Shown: positions 43,528 through 53,666, numbered from the stretch's first letter. The stretch is DNA of 64,000 nt from CAYNWT01 sp964450955 (GCA_964450955.1 CAYVFI010000005.1:160206-224205), one strand, 5' to 3'. Program-made: numbers and translations. Notes: generated by a model from the letters alone, not told the origin.

Positions 43528-43657
43528 CGACCGATTCAGTTTGCTGAACGCCGTTTTCATCGCCGAACACTTTGAATCGACACATTGCGCTTACCGTACG
43601 TACAATAGGTAACGGCCGCATTGCGTGGCGCGGGTTTCAACACGAGAAGGGTCACAC

Positions 43658-44719
43658 ATGCGACATCCGATAGCTTTGGCGCTGCTTTTGAGCAGTGTTC
43701 TTTCTGCGCCTTCGGTTGGGCAGCAATCTGATGCTCAAAAACTCGAAGAACTCCGCAAGCGCGCCGCGCAAGCGGACAAGGCGAAGGCCGAACCGAAGAA
43801 GCCATTGAAGCCGCGAGCCGATGGCTTGATTCCGATGAACTCGCAGCAAACGGTTCTCGTCGATCGCAAGAAGAAACGAGTCTACCTGAAAACAAAACTT
43901 TGCAATCGCGACGCGATGCTGGAGATGTTTCTGTGCCTGAAAGAACGCAAAGAGCACGAATCAATCCTGGCGCTGGACGGCGATGCGATTCATGTTCATA
44001 CCGCGTTGCTGATGGTGGGAGCCGAAGCGGGAGCACCGGCCAAATTCAGACCGAAGTACATTCCTTCGCACGGTCAGGAAATCGATGTCTTTGTCAATTG
44101 GAAAGACAAAGACGGCAAGGCGCAGCGATGTCGTGCTCAGGAATGGATCCAGCATTCGGTGAACCGGTACCACGTTGAAAAACTGGACGCGCTGCCGCCG
44201 GGCGTGAAGGTTCCCTTTGATGAACTTCGCTACGATACGCGTCGAAAGGAACTGCTATGGTTCGGGCCGATGTCGGAGAAACAACACAAGAATCTGTACG
44301 ACCTAAGCGAAGACAAAACGTTCAGAACGGCAATTGACAAGTTCAAAGAAGCCGGTCGCATTCGCAAGATGGAAGCGAAGTTCATTTTCGCCGGCAGCTT
44401 CTTCTTTGAGAACGAAGACTTCCCTCGATTTTACACGGCTGAGGGTGGCATGGTCATTTGCGTGGCCAACATGCCTGAAGCCTTGCTGGATATTAACATC
44501 ACCAGCTCGGGTTCTGATGCAAGCCGCTCGTTCGAGACTCGAACCGACAGGCTTCCACCGGTGGGCACCGACGTTGAAATTGAACTCATCCCGGTTGGCC
44601 CCAGACCAAGTGAACTCAAGAAGCAACACTCGGCCGCGAAGGCCAGGAGTCCTCAAAACGGCAAAGACTCGACGACTCCAGCAACGACTGAACCAGCAAC
44701 GAAGAACGGCGGAGAATGA
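43658..44719 (+). CDS. YdjY-domain secreted protein
   Basis: The protein is 353 residues from ATG 43658, with GAAGG upstream. It has a signal peptide (residues 1-21) and a Lys-rich linker. A YdjY-like domain follows (VYLKTKLCNRDAMLEMFLCL, KERKEHESILALDGDAIHVH, ALLMVGAEAGAPAKF) with its Cys residues and His-rich loop. A second beta-rich region ends in a Pro/Thr-rich tail. Its stop overlaps the next start (ATGA). YdjY-type proteins are envelope-associated and sometimes linked to Fe-S ferredoxin-like redox partners; no such partner is here. Confidence 0.85.
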   Translation: MRHPIALALLLSSVLSAPSVGQQSDAQKLEELRKRAAQADKAKAEPKKPLKPRADGLIPMNSQQTVLVDRKKKRVYLKTKLCNRDAMLEMFLCLKERKEHESILALDGDAIHVHTALLMVGAEAGAPAKFRPKYIPSHGQEIDVFVNWKDKDGKAQRCRAQEWIQHSVNRYHVEKLDALPPGVKVPFDELRYDTRRKELLWFGPMSEKQHKNLYDLSEDKTFRTAIDKFKEAGRIRKMEAKFIFAGSFFFENEDFPRFYTAEGGMVICVANMPEALLDINITSSGSDASRSFETRTDRLPPVGTDVEIELIPVGPRPSELKKQHSAAKARSPQNGKDSTTPATTEPATKNGGE

Positions 44720-45456
44720 CCAACCGGCTACTGGTGACGTTGTGCACCTACAACGAACGGCAGAATCTTGAAAATCTTGTTCCTGTCATCTTTCGCTACG
44801 CCCCCGATGCGCACATTGTGATCATCGACGACAACTCGCCTGACGGAACCGGCAGGTTTGCAGACGAACTTGCTGCGGAAAACCCTGCCATCAAGGTTCT
44901 CCACAGAACCGGAAAACAGGGGCTCGGTTCAGCCACGCTATTGGGTTTCAATTACGGCATCGACAACGACTACGAACTGCTGGTGAACCTGGACGCCGAC
45001 TTCAGCCATCATCCGCAGCACATCCCTGCGATGTTGGAATGCATGGACCGTGCCGATGTCGCCATTGGGTCTCGCTACATCAAGGGTGGAGGCGTTGAAG
45101 GCTGGGGCCTGAAGCGGCACTTCATGAGCAAGAGCATAAACCTGTATGCCAGGCTGCTGCTGGGCCTGAAGACCAACGACAACAGCGGTAGCTTTCGGTG
45201 TTATCGCGTCGCACGGTTGGCCGAACTGGATCTGGCCGCCGTTCGCAGCAAAGGGTACTCGTTCCAGGAGGAGATTCTGTATCGGCTGGAACGCATCGAC
45301 TGCAGGTTCGAAGAAACTCCCATTTATTTCGCGAACCGCAGGTTCGGCGAAACCAAAATCAACATGCAGGAAGCCGTCAGCGCGATGGTGGTTTTGTTTC
45401 AGTTGGCCATCGACCGCATACGGCGTGTTCCCGTCACCAAAACAACGAAGGCATAA
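44716..45456 (+). CDS. Polyprenol-phosphate mannosyltransferase-like GT2 glycosyltransferase
   Basis: The 246-residue GT-A enzyme resembles Dpm1/Ppm1. It shows TLCTYNERQNLENLVP, VIIDDNSPDGTG, GLGSATLLGFNYG, the metal-binding LVNLDADFSHHP and GSRYIKGGGVEGWG, and the late QEEILYRLERIDC motif. It transfers a sugar, often mannose or glucose, from a nucleotide sugar to a polyprenyl phosphate at the inner membrane. No C-terminal membrane domain is present. It overlaps the YdjY gene by 4 nt, linking it to the envelope operon. Confidence 0.9.
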   Translation: MTNRLLVTLCTYNERQNLENLVPVIFRYAPDAHIVIIDDNSPDGTGRFADELAAENPAIKVLHRTGKQGLGSATLLGFNYGIDNDYELLVNLDADFSHHPQHIPAMLECMDRADVAIGSRYIKGGGVEGWGLKRHFMSKSINLYARLLLGLKTNDNSGSFRCYRVARLAELDLAAVRSKGYSFQEEILYRLERIDCRFEETPIYFANRRFGETKINMQEAVSAMVVLFQLAIDRIRRVPVTKTTKA

Positions 45457-45513
45457 AACCGTGACGTTTCAGCAGCCGTCGTCGCACATAGCCAGATAGG
45501 CCGTCAGGATCCT

Positions 45514-47910
45514 ATGACTTCGGCATTCAAACAACTGGTCGAATGGTATCTCGGTATGCAGTCCGCCGAACCGGGCGAGGCGACCGCGTGGACCTGGCGA
45601 ACCAGCGGTTGGTTCTCTTCGGCTCCCACATGGCTGCTGGTGTTGGCTGTCGCGGCAACGATTATTGGAGTCGTTGCCGTCTACCGTCGCGACGCGCGGT
45701 CGCTTACGTGGAAACGCCGCTGGACCCTGGTCGCCTTGCGATTGGTTAGCATGGCTGTGTTGCTGGTGTTGCTGTTGCAGGTGACGCTGTCGATCGATCG
45801 AACCAGCCTGCCGTACGTCGCGCTGATGATAGACGACTCTGGTAGCATGGAGTTTCAGGATGACTACTCAGACACGCCCGACGCACAAGCCGCAGCTGAA
45901 CTGTCGGGCGGCAAAGAAGCAGCCACGCGGTTCGCTTTGACGCAGGAGATGCTGGCACAAAGCGGCGGTTTGCTGGAACAGCTGGCGACGCAATATCGAT
46001 TGCGGCTCTACCGGTTCTCTGATCAGGCCGAACCTCTTCGAACCGACAACCCCCGCGATGTGGGTGAGTTGACGAAGGTTATTTTGGAATTAAAACCGAC
46101 CGGGCAGGACACGGCACCCGCGGCAGCGATGCGGCAGGTGCTGGACGAGTTCCGTGGCGATTCTCCGACGGCCGTTGTGATTCTGACTGACGGCGTCTCG
46201 ACGCGTGGCGATAAGAATCGATTGCAGCGAGCTGCTTCGGCTGCGAACCGGCAGGCGGTTCCGCTGTATGTGGTGGGTATGGGTAGCACGAAGGCTGCCA
46301 GCGACCTGAAGCTGACCGATGTGAATGTCGATGAGGTCGCGATTGTCGACGAGACCATTTTGTTCACGGCGAACCTGCAGTCGCAGGGCTTTGGAAATCG
46401 CGAAGTCTTTCTGGAACTCCGCGACGCCACCAGCGACGAACGCCTGGTCGGACAGACGATGAAACTTACGGAGACATCCCAACCGATCGAACTTAGCTAC
46501 GTGCCGACGGTGGCTGGCGAGTTCGACTATCGGATTGGTGTTGTTCCGCTGGATGGCGAACACATTACAGAAAACAATTTCGAAGTACGGCACGTGAGCG
46601 TTCGCGATGGTCGCATTCGAGTTCTCCTTGTCGATACGCTGCCGCGATACGAGTTTCGTTACGTCAAGCATTTGCTGGAACGTTCAGAAGGCGATTCGGG
46701 ATCCATCGAACTCAACACGGTTCTGCTGGACGCGGATCCGGAATGGACGGCTTTAGATACTTCGGCCGCGGCACTGCAGGGACGCGTTCCTGCTTCGTCC
46801 GATCAGCTTAACCAGTACGACGTTATCATTCTGGGCGACGTCGATCCCAACATGCTTAGTCCCACAATTCAGGAAGGCCTGCGTGATTTCGTCCGCGAAA
46901 AGGGTGGTGGGGTCGTTCTGGTGGCCGGCCCGAAACACAATCCACACGCGTACCGAGGGACTCAAATTGAACCGCTGGTTCCCATTGCACTGGACCAGTT
47001 GACCGCCGCCAGCTTCTTGCAGTACAGCGAAACGGGTTTGCAGGTCGAACCAACACTGGCCGGCCGACGCGGTACGTCACTGTTTCGGTTCGGCGACAAT
47101 GAAGCGTCAATCGCCAGATCAATTTCCGGTCTGCCCAATCTGCATTCGGCCATTCAGATAACAGAAGCGACTGCCGGCACCAGCGTGTTGGCCAGCGACG
47201 CGAAAACCAACGCGCCGATTATTGTGAGTCGGCAATATGGCGCTGGTCGAGTGGTCCTGCACGCGACGGACGATTTATGGAAGTGGCGTTACCGGACGGG
47301 TGACGAAGTTTACGGTCGCTACTGGATCTCGCTGATTCGGTTCCTCAGCCGTTCCAGCCTGCTGGGGCGCGACAACGCGGCCGAGCTGATGACGAACCGC
47401 GAGACCTACGACCGCGGGGAAAACGTGCTGTTCCAGTTGAGATTCCTGGACAGCCGTCGGCAGCCGGCCGATGGGAATGTGTCGATAAGTGTCGATCGGC
47501 GTGGTGGAGCGTCAAGCATTCTGCAACTGGAACCATCGCCGGAATTTCCCGACGTGTACGCCGGAGCTTTGCCGTCGCCTGATGAAGGGACCTACCACGC
47601 GTGGGTCACCAAACCGGTGTTTGAAGACGCTCCGCCGTCCACGGACTTCCGCGTTCAACAAACCGGCCGCGAACTGCTGGTGCGTGAGATGGACCACGTC
47701 GGTCTGCGTGCCGCAGCGAAAGCGACTCGCGGCAGGTACTATTCTTTAAGCACCGTCAATGGATTGGTTCGCGATCTGCCAACCGGCCGCGCGGTGGCTA
47801 TGGAAAGCGGAAAGCCGATTCCGCTGTGGAGTCGTCCGGAACTACTGCTGTTGGTTGTGTTTCTGCTGGCACTGGAATGGTTCTTACGCAAGAACGCGCG
47901 GCTGGTATAA
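45514..47910 (+). CDS. VWA-domain membrane protein with class I glutamine-amidotransferase-like domain
   Basis: This is a 798-residue protein. Two N-terminal helices (about 40-57 and 75-92) precede a von Willebrand A domain whose MIDAS motif is DDSGSM (about 106-111), with TDGVSTRG later. Residues about 370-500 (RIRVLLVDTLPRYEFRYVKHLL split, GGGVVLVAGPKHNPHAY) resemble a type I GATase-like fold lacking an obvious catalytic triad. A final helix lies near the C-terminus (LLLLVVFLLALEWFL). This layout recurs in planctomycete BatA/MoxR-linked clusters. The ATG at 45514 has AGGA just upstream. Confidence 0.85.
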   Translation: MTSAFKQLVEWYLGMQSAEPGEATAWTWRTSGWFSSAPTWLLVLAVAATIIGVVAVYRRDARSLTWKRRWTLVALRLVSMAVLLVLLLQVTLSIDRTSLPYVALMIDDSGSMEFQDDYSDTPDAQAAAELSGGKEAATRFALTQEMLAQSGGLLEQLATQYRLRLYRFSDQAEPLRTDNPRDVGELTKVILELKPTGQDTAPAAAMRQVLDEFRGDSPTAVVILTDGVSTRGDKNRLQRAASAANRQAVPLYVVGMGSTKAASDLKLTDVNVDEVAIVDETILFTANLQSQGFGNREVFLELRDATSDERLVGQTMKLTETSQPIELSYVPTVAGEFDYRIGVVPLDGEHITENNFEVRHVSVRDGRIRVLLVDTLPRYEFRYVKHLLERSEGDSGSIELNTVLLDADPEWTALDTSAAALQGRVPASSDQLNQYDVIILGDVDPNMLSPTIQEGLRDFVREKGGGVVLVAGPKHNPHAYRGTQIEPLVPIALDQLTAASFLQYSETGLQVEPTLAGRRGTSLFRFGDNEASIARSISGLPNLHSAIQITEATAGTSVLASDAKTNAPIIVSRQYGAGRVVLHATDDLWKWRYRTGDEVYGRYWISLIRFLSRSSLLGRDNAAELMTNRETYDRGENVLFQLRFLDSRRQPADGNVSISVDRRGGASSILQLEPSPEFPDVYAGALPSPDEGTYHAWVTKPVFEDAPPSTDFRVQQTGRELLVREMDHVGLRAAAKATRGRYYSLSTVNGLVRDLPTGRAVAMESGKPIPLWSRPELLLLVVFLLALEWFLRKNARLV

Positions 47911-47939
47911 TTTGCGGGCAACTGATTCGCGGCAACGAT

Positions 47940-50900
47940 ATGTCATCACAACTGCTTAGTCCTTTGCGTTCACTTAGAACGACCCTGCGTCGCCTGGCGA
48001 TAACGCGAGGCGTGGCGTTGGCTATTGCGTCGTTGTTGACGCTTGTGATTGCCACGGGAACCGTTGACTGGTTCGTTCATGTTGACGACCACGGCACACG
48101 ACTGCTGCTGGGCCTGGCGATTTGCAGCGTTGTGATGTTCGTACTGTATCGCTGGGTTGTCCAACCTGGTTTCGCCAGGCTAAGTGACCTGCAGGTCGCT
48201 CAGCGAATTGAACAAGCCCACCCGGAACTCAAAGGGCGACTCAGCACGTCTGTCGATTTCGTTTCGGGAACACCAGTTGGTTCGGACGAACTTCGCGAAC
48301 ACACTGTCAGCGCCGCAACGGGTGCGCTGACGGATTTGGAAATTGAAACTCTTCCCGACCGCCAACCCATGAAACAGGCACTCGTCGCCGCCGGGTTAGC
48401 AGCCACTGTTGCGGCGACACTGTTTGTGGTTCGTCCGTTGGAAGCCAAAACGGCCGTTGGTCGTCTGGTGACTCCATTCAAAGACATCCCATGGCCGCGT
48501 ACCACGGACTTTCGAGTCATCAGCGAAGAAGGGCAAACGCTTCCCGACAACATTGCACTGACGCTGGTGCGGGGCGAGTTTCGCGAGATTCTGGTTGAGA
48601 ACACAAAGGGAGAACTGCCGTTGGATGCCGCCGTCGAATATCGACTTGGCCGCAACGGTAAGTCTCGCTTCGAAACTCTTCAGGCAGTCAACCTGCAAAC
48701 AGAAACCGCCGGCGACGTCGGCCGCGCGGTGCTGTCGCCGGGTAAAAGCCCGGTTTATTTTCGAGCGACTGGCGGCGACCATATGTCGCCCTGGTATCGG
48801 CTGGATGTTGTCTCGCCGCCACGGTTGTCGAACGTCGATATCACCATCCAACACCCCACGTATGCAGACCGCGAAGACGAACGGTTGCAGAAAGGGAAAA
48901 CGTCGGTTCAAGCGTTTGTCGGTTCAACAATACTTGTGACCGCAAAGACAAACGAACCCGTTAGCGAAGCATCGATTTCCGTTCAGGGGAAGCAAATTGC
49001 GGCCACGCTGCAGGAAGACGGAACCAGTCTGGTTGCATCATTTGAGGTTGAACGAGAGGGGATTTCTTCGTGGTGGATTGATTTGGTTGGTCGAACCGGG
49101 ATCGCAAACCCACGCCCGCCAAGGTACGAGCTGCGGGCCGTCCAGGACATGCCACCGGTTGTGTTTATCGAAGAACCGGCCAATGACCTGCAGGTGACCG
49201 CCAACGCAGTTGTCCCGGCGCGTGTTACCGTGACCGACGATCAGGCCATCGAAACGGTCGCTCTGCGTTGGCGAATCAGTACGGCGGACGGCGACCCCGT
49301 GGAAGTCCCGCTGATTCAGGACTTGAGTGAAGAACCAACCACCGTCGGGGGTTCCGCTGAATTTCGAATCGCCGACCTTGGTCTGGCGGAAGGAACCAGG
49401 TTGGTTCTGCAGGCGATGGCCAACGACCGTTACGACGGCCAGCCATCGCATCTGACCACGTCAGAACCGCGCGTTTTGACCATCGTGTCCGCAGCCGCAA
49501 AACAGGTCGAACTCGCACGCGCACAGGCGGATCTCATGGACGAGCTCCAACGCGCCCTGGATTCGCAGACACGCACTCGAGACAACGTTGCAGACCTGCA
49601 AATTCAACAACGCGAGACCGGTCAGTTAAGGCGAACCGATCTTGATTTGCTAAAGCGAACGGAGATCGACCAGCACCGCATCGCATCGAAGTTGTTCGAC
49701 GAAGCCGACGGACTGCGAACTCGAATCGAACGGCTGACCCGGCAGTTCGATGCAAACGCAATTGAAGCCCCGGGGTCTCGCCAGCAATTGGCCGCTTTGC
49801 TGGGCGAGTTGGATCATGTTCGTGACGAAGTCATGTCGCTGCTTCAATCCGGACTCACGGACGTGCGGAAAGCGGTTGAAAATTCGATCAATCAACCTGA
49901 CTCCGACAATATCGCTCGCGTCAAAGATGCTGATGCCCGTTTAGAGGGCGTCGAAAGCCGGCAGGGAGAAGTCATTGAATCGCTGGCGTCGGTTTTAAAC
50001 GGAGCCGATGCATGGAAGAAGCAAGTTGACCTAAACAGTGCGTTGGCTGAAATCACCGATCGTCAGGCGAAGCTGGTCGTTGAATCAACACAACTGGCAG
50101 AACGCGGCCTTCAATCCGACACTGAAACCGCTCGGCAACAATCGGCGGATGGGCGGCGGTTGGCTAAACAACAACAGCGCGTTGCTGATCAACTGGACGA
50201 CCTCCTGGATAACGTCGATGCGGCGATCGAAGAACTGACCGAACCCGATCCGTCGGCTGCAGCGCGATTGCAAACTGGCAGGGACTTTGCCAATCAGCGT
50301 GGTCCATCGGTGACGATGCGAGAAGCGGTTGGCGAACTTGAGTCTGGCAAGGCCGGAGCCGCAGCAGACTTGCAGGCAAAAGCGACCACTGATTTGCAGG
50401 AACTGGCCAGGCTGTTTGCAGACCCGACCACTCAGCCGTACGACGCTTTGGTTGATAACCTGGCCGACGCGGAAGCATCGCTGGCAGAACTGGCTGAACA
50501 GCAAGCTGAAGTGGCCAACGATATAAAGTCAGGTACCGAAACGGATACGGTCGCGAAGCGGCAGGCAGAAATTCGCAGCCGCACAGAACGTCAACGACGA
50601 AAGCTGGACCGTTCTTCGGCCAATCAGGCAAGCAACGACCTGGCTGCCGCGGTTCAGGAAATGCTTAACGCGGAAGAATCCATCGCCGACAACGACCGCA
50701 GCAGTGCCGCGGGTAGTGCGGCGGCGGCAGCGGATGGAATTCGCAAAGCAATGCAATCAGCGGAAGAACGCCGACAACAGCTGCAACGCCAATCGCAGCA
50801 GGACGACCTGCTTGCGTCAGTGAAGCAGCTGACCCAAATCGTCGCGGTTCAACAGTTGCTGCTGGACAAGACAACAAAGCTAAACCAAACCATCGCAACA

Positions 50901-51428
50901 ACTGGCCGCAGGACTCGCAAGCAGTCCCGCGAGATCCTAAGCCTGGGTTCAGAACAGGAACAACTTGCACAGGAAGTCGATTCCGTGGCGGTCGTCATGG
51001 AACCGGAACCCGTCGTCGCTCTCCTGCTGCAAACCGCCGGCGATCAAATGCGACAGGCGCAAAGTGGACTCTCAGAACGCCGCACCGACGCGGAGACAAC
51101 AGACGCCCAGCAAGCGGCGATCGTGGTGGTCAACGAAGTCGTCGCGGCTCTTCAGCCGCCTCAGAAAATACCCGCTGCTGATAGTTCAACGCAACAAAAC
51201 GACAGCGAACAACAACCCGGCGATGACGAACAGGAACTGGTTTCTATCGCCGCCAGGCTTAAGTTAATGCGAGCTCTCCAGCTGACAATCAATCAGCGAA
51301 CATCAGCGCTTAGCAAGCGACCGATTGAAGAGACTGAAGCAGAACGCAAAATCCTTGCTGACCGGCAACAGGAAATGGCCAGGTTGGCCGCGAAATTGCT
51401 GACGGAACTTACCGGGGAGGCACCATGA
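47940..51428 (+). CDS. Large coiled-coil membrane protein (DUF4175-like)
   Basis: The protein is 1162 residues from ATG 47940. The alternative start at 47826 overlaps the previous gene and is rejected. Three N-terminal hydrophobic helices lie at about 25-47, 55-77 and 145-165. A beta-rich domain (about 190-500) resembles an Ig-like/DUF4175 region. A 600-residue Gln/Ala/Glu-rich coiled coil follows (TRDNVADLQIQQRETGQLRR, shortened). No catalytic motif is seen. The stop overlaps the next start (ATGA). DUF4175-type proteins pair with VWA proteins, as here, and are presumed envelope scaffold proteins. Confidence 0.82.
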   Translation: MSSQLLSPLRSLRTTLRRLAITRGVALAIASLLTLVIATGTVDWFVHVDDHGTRLLLGLAICSVVMFVLYRWVVQPGFARLSDLQVAQRIEQAHPELKGRLSTSVDFVSGTPVGSDELREHTVSAATGALTDLEIETLPDRQPMKQALVAAGLAATVAATLFVVRPLEAKTAVGRLVTPFKDIPWPRTTDFRVISEEGQTLPDNIALTLVRGEFREILVENTKGELPLDAAVEYRLGRNGKSRFETLQAVNLQTETAGDVGRAVLSPGKSPVYFRATGGDHMSPWYRLDVVSPPRLSNVDITIQHPTYADREDERLQKGKTSVQAFVGSTILVTAKTNEPVSEASISVQGKQIAATLQEDGTSLVASFEVEREGISSWWIDLVGRTGIANPRPPRYELRAVQDMPPVVFIEEPANDLQVTANAVVPARVTVTDDQAIETVALRWRISTADGDPVEVPLIQDLSEEPTTVGGSAEFRIADLGLAEGTRLVLQAMANDRYDGQPSHLTTSEPRVLTIVSAAAKQVELARAQADLMDELQRALDSQTRTRDNVADLQIQQRETGQLRRTDLDLLKRTEIDQHRIASKLFDEADGLRTRIERLTRQFDANAIEAPGSRQQLAALLGELDHVRDEVMSLLQSGLTDVRKAVENSINQPDSDNIARVKDADARLEGVESRQGEVIESLASVLNGADAWKKQVDLNSALAEITDRQAKLVVESTQLAERGLQSDTETARQQSADGRRLAKQQQRVADQLDDLLDNVDAAIEELTEPDPSAAARLQTGRDFANQRGPSVTMREAVGELESGKAGAAADLQAKATTDLQELARLFADPTTQPYDALVDNLADAEASLAELAEQQAEVANDIKSGTETDTVAKRQAEIRSRTERQRRKLDRSSANQASNDLAAAVQEMLNAEESIADNDRSSAAGSAAAAADGIRKAMQSAEERRQQLQRQSQQDDLLASVKQLTQIVAVQQLLLDKTTKLNQTIATTGRRTRKQSREILSLGSEQEQLAQEVDSVAVVMEPEPVVALLLQTAGDQMRQAQSGLSERRTDAETTDAQQAAIVVVNEVVAALQPPQKIPAADSSTQQNDSEQQPGDDEQELVSIAARLKLMRALQLTINQRTSALSKRPIEETEAERKILADRQQEMARLAAKLLTELTGEAP

Positions 51429-52078
51429 CGAATCACACCACGCCATGCAAAACGTTATTGGTGCTCGCGTTGCTGTCGATGCCGCCAGCGTTTGCTCAGG
51501 AATCCGAGTCAGCGATTACGTCCAAAGAAGATGCCGCGGCCGCTTTGGGTTCTGTTGTCAGCAACATGAAGCGCGTTGCCAATGGGCTGAAAGGCAAACA
51601 ACAAATCACTGCAGAAACCCTGACCACGCAGTCTGATGTTCTGAAGTCACTGGATCGGCTCATCAAGCTGGCCGACAAGCTGCCTCAAAATAAACGACGG
51701 CAGCCGTCCGGAGCGCAACAAAACGGGAATCCGAATCCGAATCAGAAGCCGCAGCCGAACCAACCCAGAGAAGAACCACCACAGCAGTCTCAGGATCGTC
51801 GAGACGATCAGCAGCCGCAGGATTCAACTGACGCGGTCAAGAGCGGCCAGGTCACAGCCGACGGCCCCGGCCAGCGCCGGCGAATCATGGTTCAGGAAAT
51901 CTGGGGTCATCTGCCGGCCGCAATGCAGCGGCGATTGATGAGCGGTTCGAAAGAGAAGGCCCTTCCAAAGTACCAGCAACTGGTCGAACAGTACTTCCAG
52001 GCGATCGCTGAGAAGAACCCAACTCCAAAACGCAATCGGCGTGCATCGCCGGCACCAAAATCCGGCGGGAAGAGGTAG
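51425..52078 (+). CDS. Exported Gln/Pro-rich protein
   Basis: The 217-residue protein has a signal peptide (1-24, ending PAFAQ). A short helical segment (about 30-85) leads into a Pro/Gln/Asn-rich linker (about 88-140, NPNPNQKPQPNQPREEPP). A basic C-terminal helix follows (RIMVQEIWGHLPAAMQRRLM). It overlaps the DUF4175-like gene by 4 nt and closes the YdjY-VWA-DUF4175 run. It is probably a small periplasmic partner of the scaffold protein, which is an inference from context. Confidence 0.75.
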   Translation: MTNHTTPCKTLLVLALLSMPPAFAQESESAITSKEDAAAALGSVVSNMKRVANGLKGKQQITAETLTTQSDVLKSLDRLIKLADKLPQNKRRQPSGAQQNGNPNPNQKPQPNQPREEPPQQSQDRRDDQQPQDSTDAVKSGQVTADGPGQRRRIMVQEIWGHLPAAMQRRLMSGSKEKALPKYQQLVEQYFQAIAEKNPTPKRNRRASPAPKSGGKR

Positions 52079-52163
52079 TCAATCCGGGTGAAGTGAACAA
52101 TCAGCGTTGTTGCGGTAGAGTGATTGCACACCAAAGACGTGCACTACCCGCAGGACAACTTCG

Positions 52164-53543
52164 ATGAGCGCAGACTCGGCCTCCAGCCCGAACCAGAAAT
52201 GGTACGAAGGCATTACCGGTTATCAGTGGCTTGTGCTGACTGTCGCGTCGCTGGGATGGGTGTTCGACATCTTCGAAGGGCAGGTCTTTGTCGCCAGTAT
52301 GCGCGACGCGATGCCGCAGTTGCTGGGTGTTGCTTCGGCCGACGATCCACTGGTGAGTACCTGGAACAACTACGCCTTGGCTTCGTTTCTGTTGGGTGGA
52401 GCCTTCGGCGGCATTCTGTTTGGAATGCTGAGCGACAAACTTGGCCGTTCGAAAACAATGATCATCACGATCTTGTTTTACTCAGTGTTCACAGCCGTCA
52501 CGGCGTTCGCGAACGCACCGTGGCAGATGGTCGTTTTGCGGTTCCTGGTCGCGATGGGAGTCGGTGGCGAATGGGCCGTCGCGAGTGCCATGGTGGCTGA
52601 GGTCATGCCAAAGCGCTCTCGAGCGCAAATGTCGTCAATCTTTCACGCGTCCAGTGTGTTCGGGACCCTGATGGCAGTTGCCGTCGGGTTCTTCATCATC
52701 GGAGCCAAAGTGTGGGGCGACGACACATGGCGTCTTGGGTTCCTCATCGGAATTGTGCCGGCGCTTTTGGTTGTTGTCATTCGCTGGAAGATGAAAGAAC
52801 CAGAACAGTGGCGTGAAGCAAAAGAGCGCGAGAAGCAGGACGCGACGCAGGTCACCGGTTCGATACCAGACCTGTTCAACGCACAGAACCTCCGAAACAC
52901 GGTTGTCGGAATTGCGCTGGCCACGATTGGCCTGGTGACGTTCTGGGGCTGTCACATCTACGGCAAAAACGCACTACTGCGGTCCGCTCAGAACGAAGCG
53001 ATTGCAGTCGAGGGCCTGTCTGCCGACGCGGGCAAACAGCTAAAGGAAGCCGCGTTCAAAAAACACTCCGCCACAATTAAACGTGCTGAGATGATTAGCA
53101 TGTGCCTGAACACAATCGGCGGCGGTTTGGGTCTGGTTCTATTCGGTTCCATCTCAAACATGATCGGACGCAAAGGCGCGTTTGTGATGTATCACGCCGG
53201 TGGACTTGTCATGGCGTTGTTGATGTTTCTGTATCTGATACCGCAGAACGCATCGTTCGGGATCCTGTGCCTGGCACTGCCAGTGTTTGGGTTCCTCACC
53301 CTGGGAATGCATGCGGGCTATGCCGTGTACTTTCCTGAACTCTTCCCAACGCGTCTGCGCGGAACGGGAACCGGCGTGTGCTTCAATGCCGGCCGGTTTG
53401 GAACAGCCGCAGCCATACTGATAGCCGGCTGGCAGGGCTGGAAGTCAGAACAAACGGCTCTCTATCTCGCACCACTGTTTGGGGTCGGGATCCTTGTCAC
53501 GCTAGCCGCCAAAGAGACGCGGGGCGAAGAATTGCCGCAGTAG
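52164..53543 (+). CDS. Major facilitator superfamily transporter
   Basis: This is a 459-residue protein with 12 predicted helices. It has the MFS loop motif GMLSDKLGRSKTM between helices 2 and 3 and a repeat of it in the second half (GSISNMIGRKGAF). The sequence ELFPTRLRGTGTGVCFNAGRFG is typical of the sugar/aromatic-acid porter branch. The loop between helices 6 and 7 is long (about 215-300). The substrate is unknown. The ATG at 52164 has AGGA 9 nt upstream. Confidence 0.9.
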   Translation: MSADSASSPNQKWYEGITGYQWLVLTVASLGWVFDIFEGQVFVASMRDAMPQLLGVASADDPLVSTWNNYALASFLLGGAFGGILFGMLSDKLGRSKTMIITILFYSVFTAVTAFANAPWQMVVLRFLVAMGVGGEWAVASAMVAEVMPKRSRAQMSSIFHASSVFGTLMAVAVGFFIIGAKVWGDDTWRLGFLIGIVPALLVVVIRWKMKEPEQWREAKEREKQDATQVTGSIPDLFNAQNLRNTVVGIALATIGLVTFWGCHIYGKNALLRSAQNEAIAVEGLSADAGKQLKEAAFKKHSATIKRAEMISMCLNTIGGGLGLVLFGSISNMIGRKGAFVMYHAGGLVMALLMFLYLIPQNASFGILCLALPVFGFLTLGMHAGYAVYFPELFPTRLRGTGTGVCFNAGRFGTAAAILIAGWQGWKSEQTALYLAPLFGVGILVTLAAKETRGEELPQ

Positions 53544-53580
53544 AAGAGGCTTGGAAGCCTGGTCTGTCGGTCTATCCGTC

Positions 53581-53610
53581 CGCAGATTCACACAGATTTT
53601 CGCAGATTGG
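53581..53610. repeat. 10-bp-phased CAGATT repeat
   Basis: CAGATT occurs at 53583, 53593 and 53603, exactly one helical turn apart, within three 10-bp units CGCAGATTCA / CACAGATTTT / CGCAGATTGG. It sits between convergent genes. From memory, this belongs to a widespread intergenic repeat type that also produces spurious RFTQIFAD-like translations. Confidence 0.65.
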
Positions 53611-53666
53611 GTGCGTGCGCGGACTGAGAGACGAGGTGGCGCTACGTGCTTGCCTGGGACGCGGGC

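Noticed and set aside
53581..53610. Possible CRISPR-like array
   Set aside because: Three 10-bp units with no spacers and no cas genes nearby.
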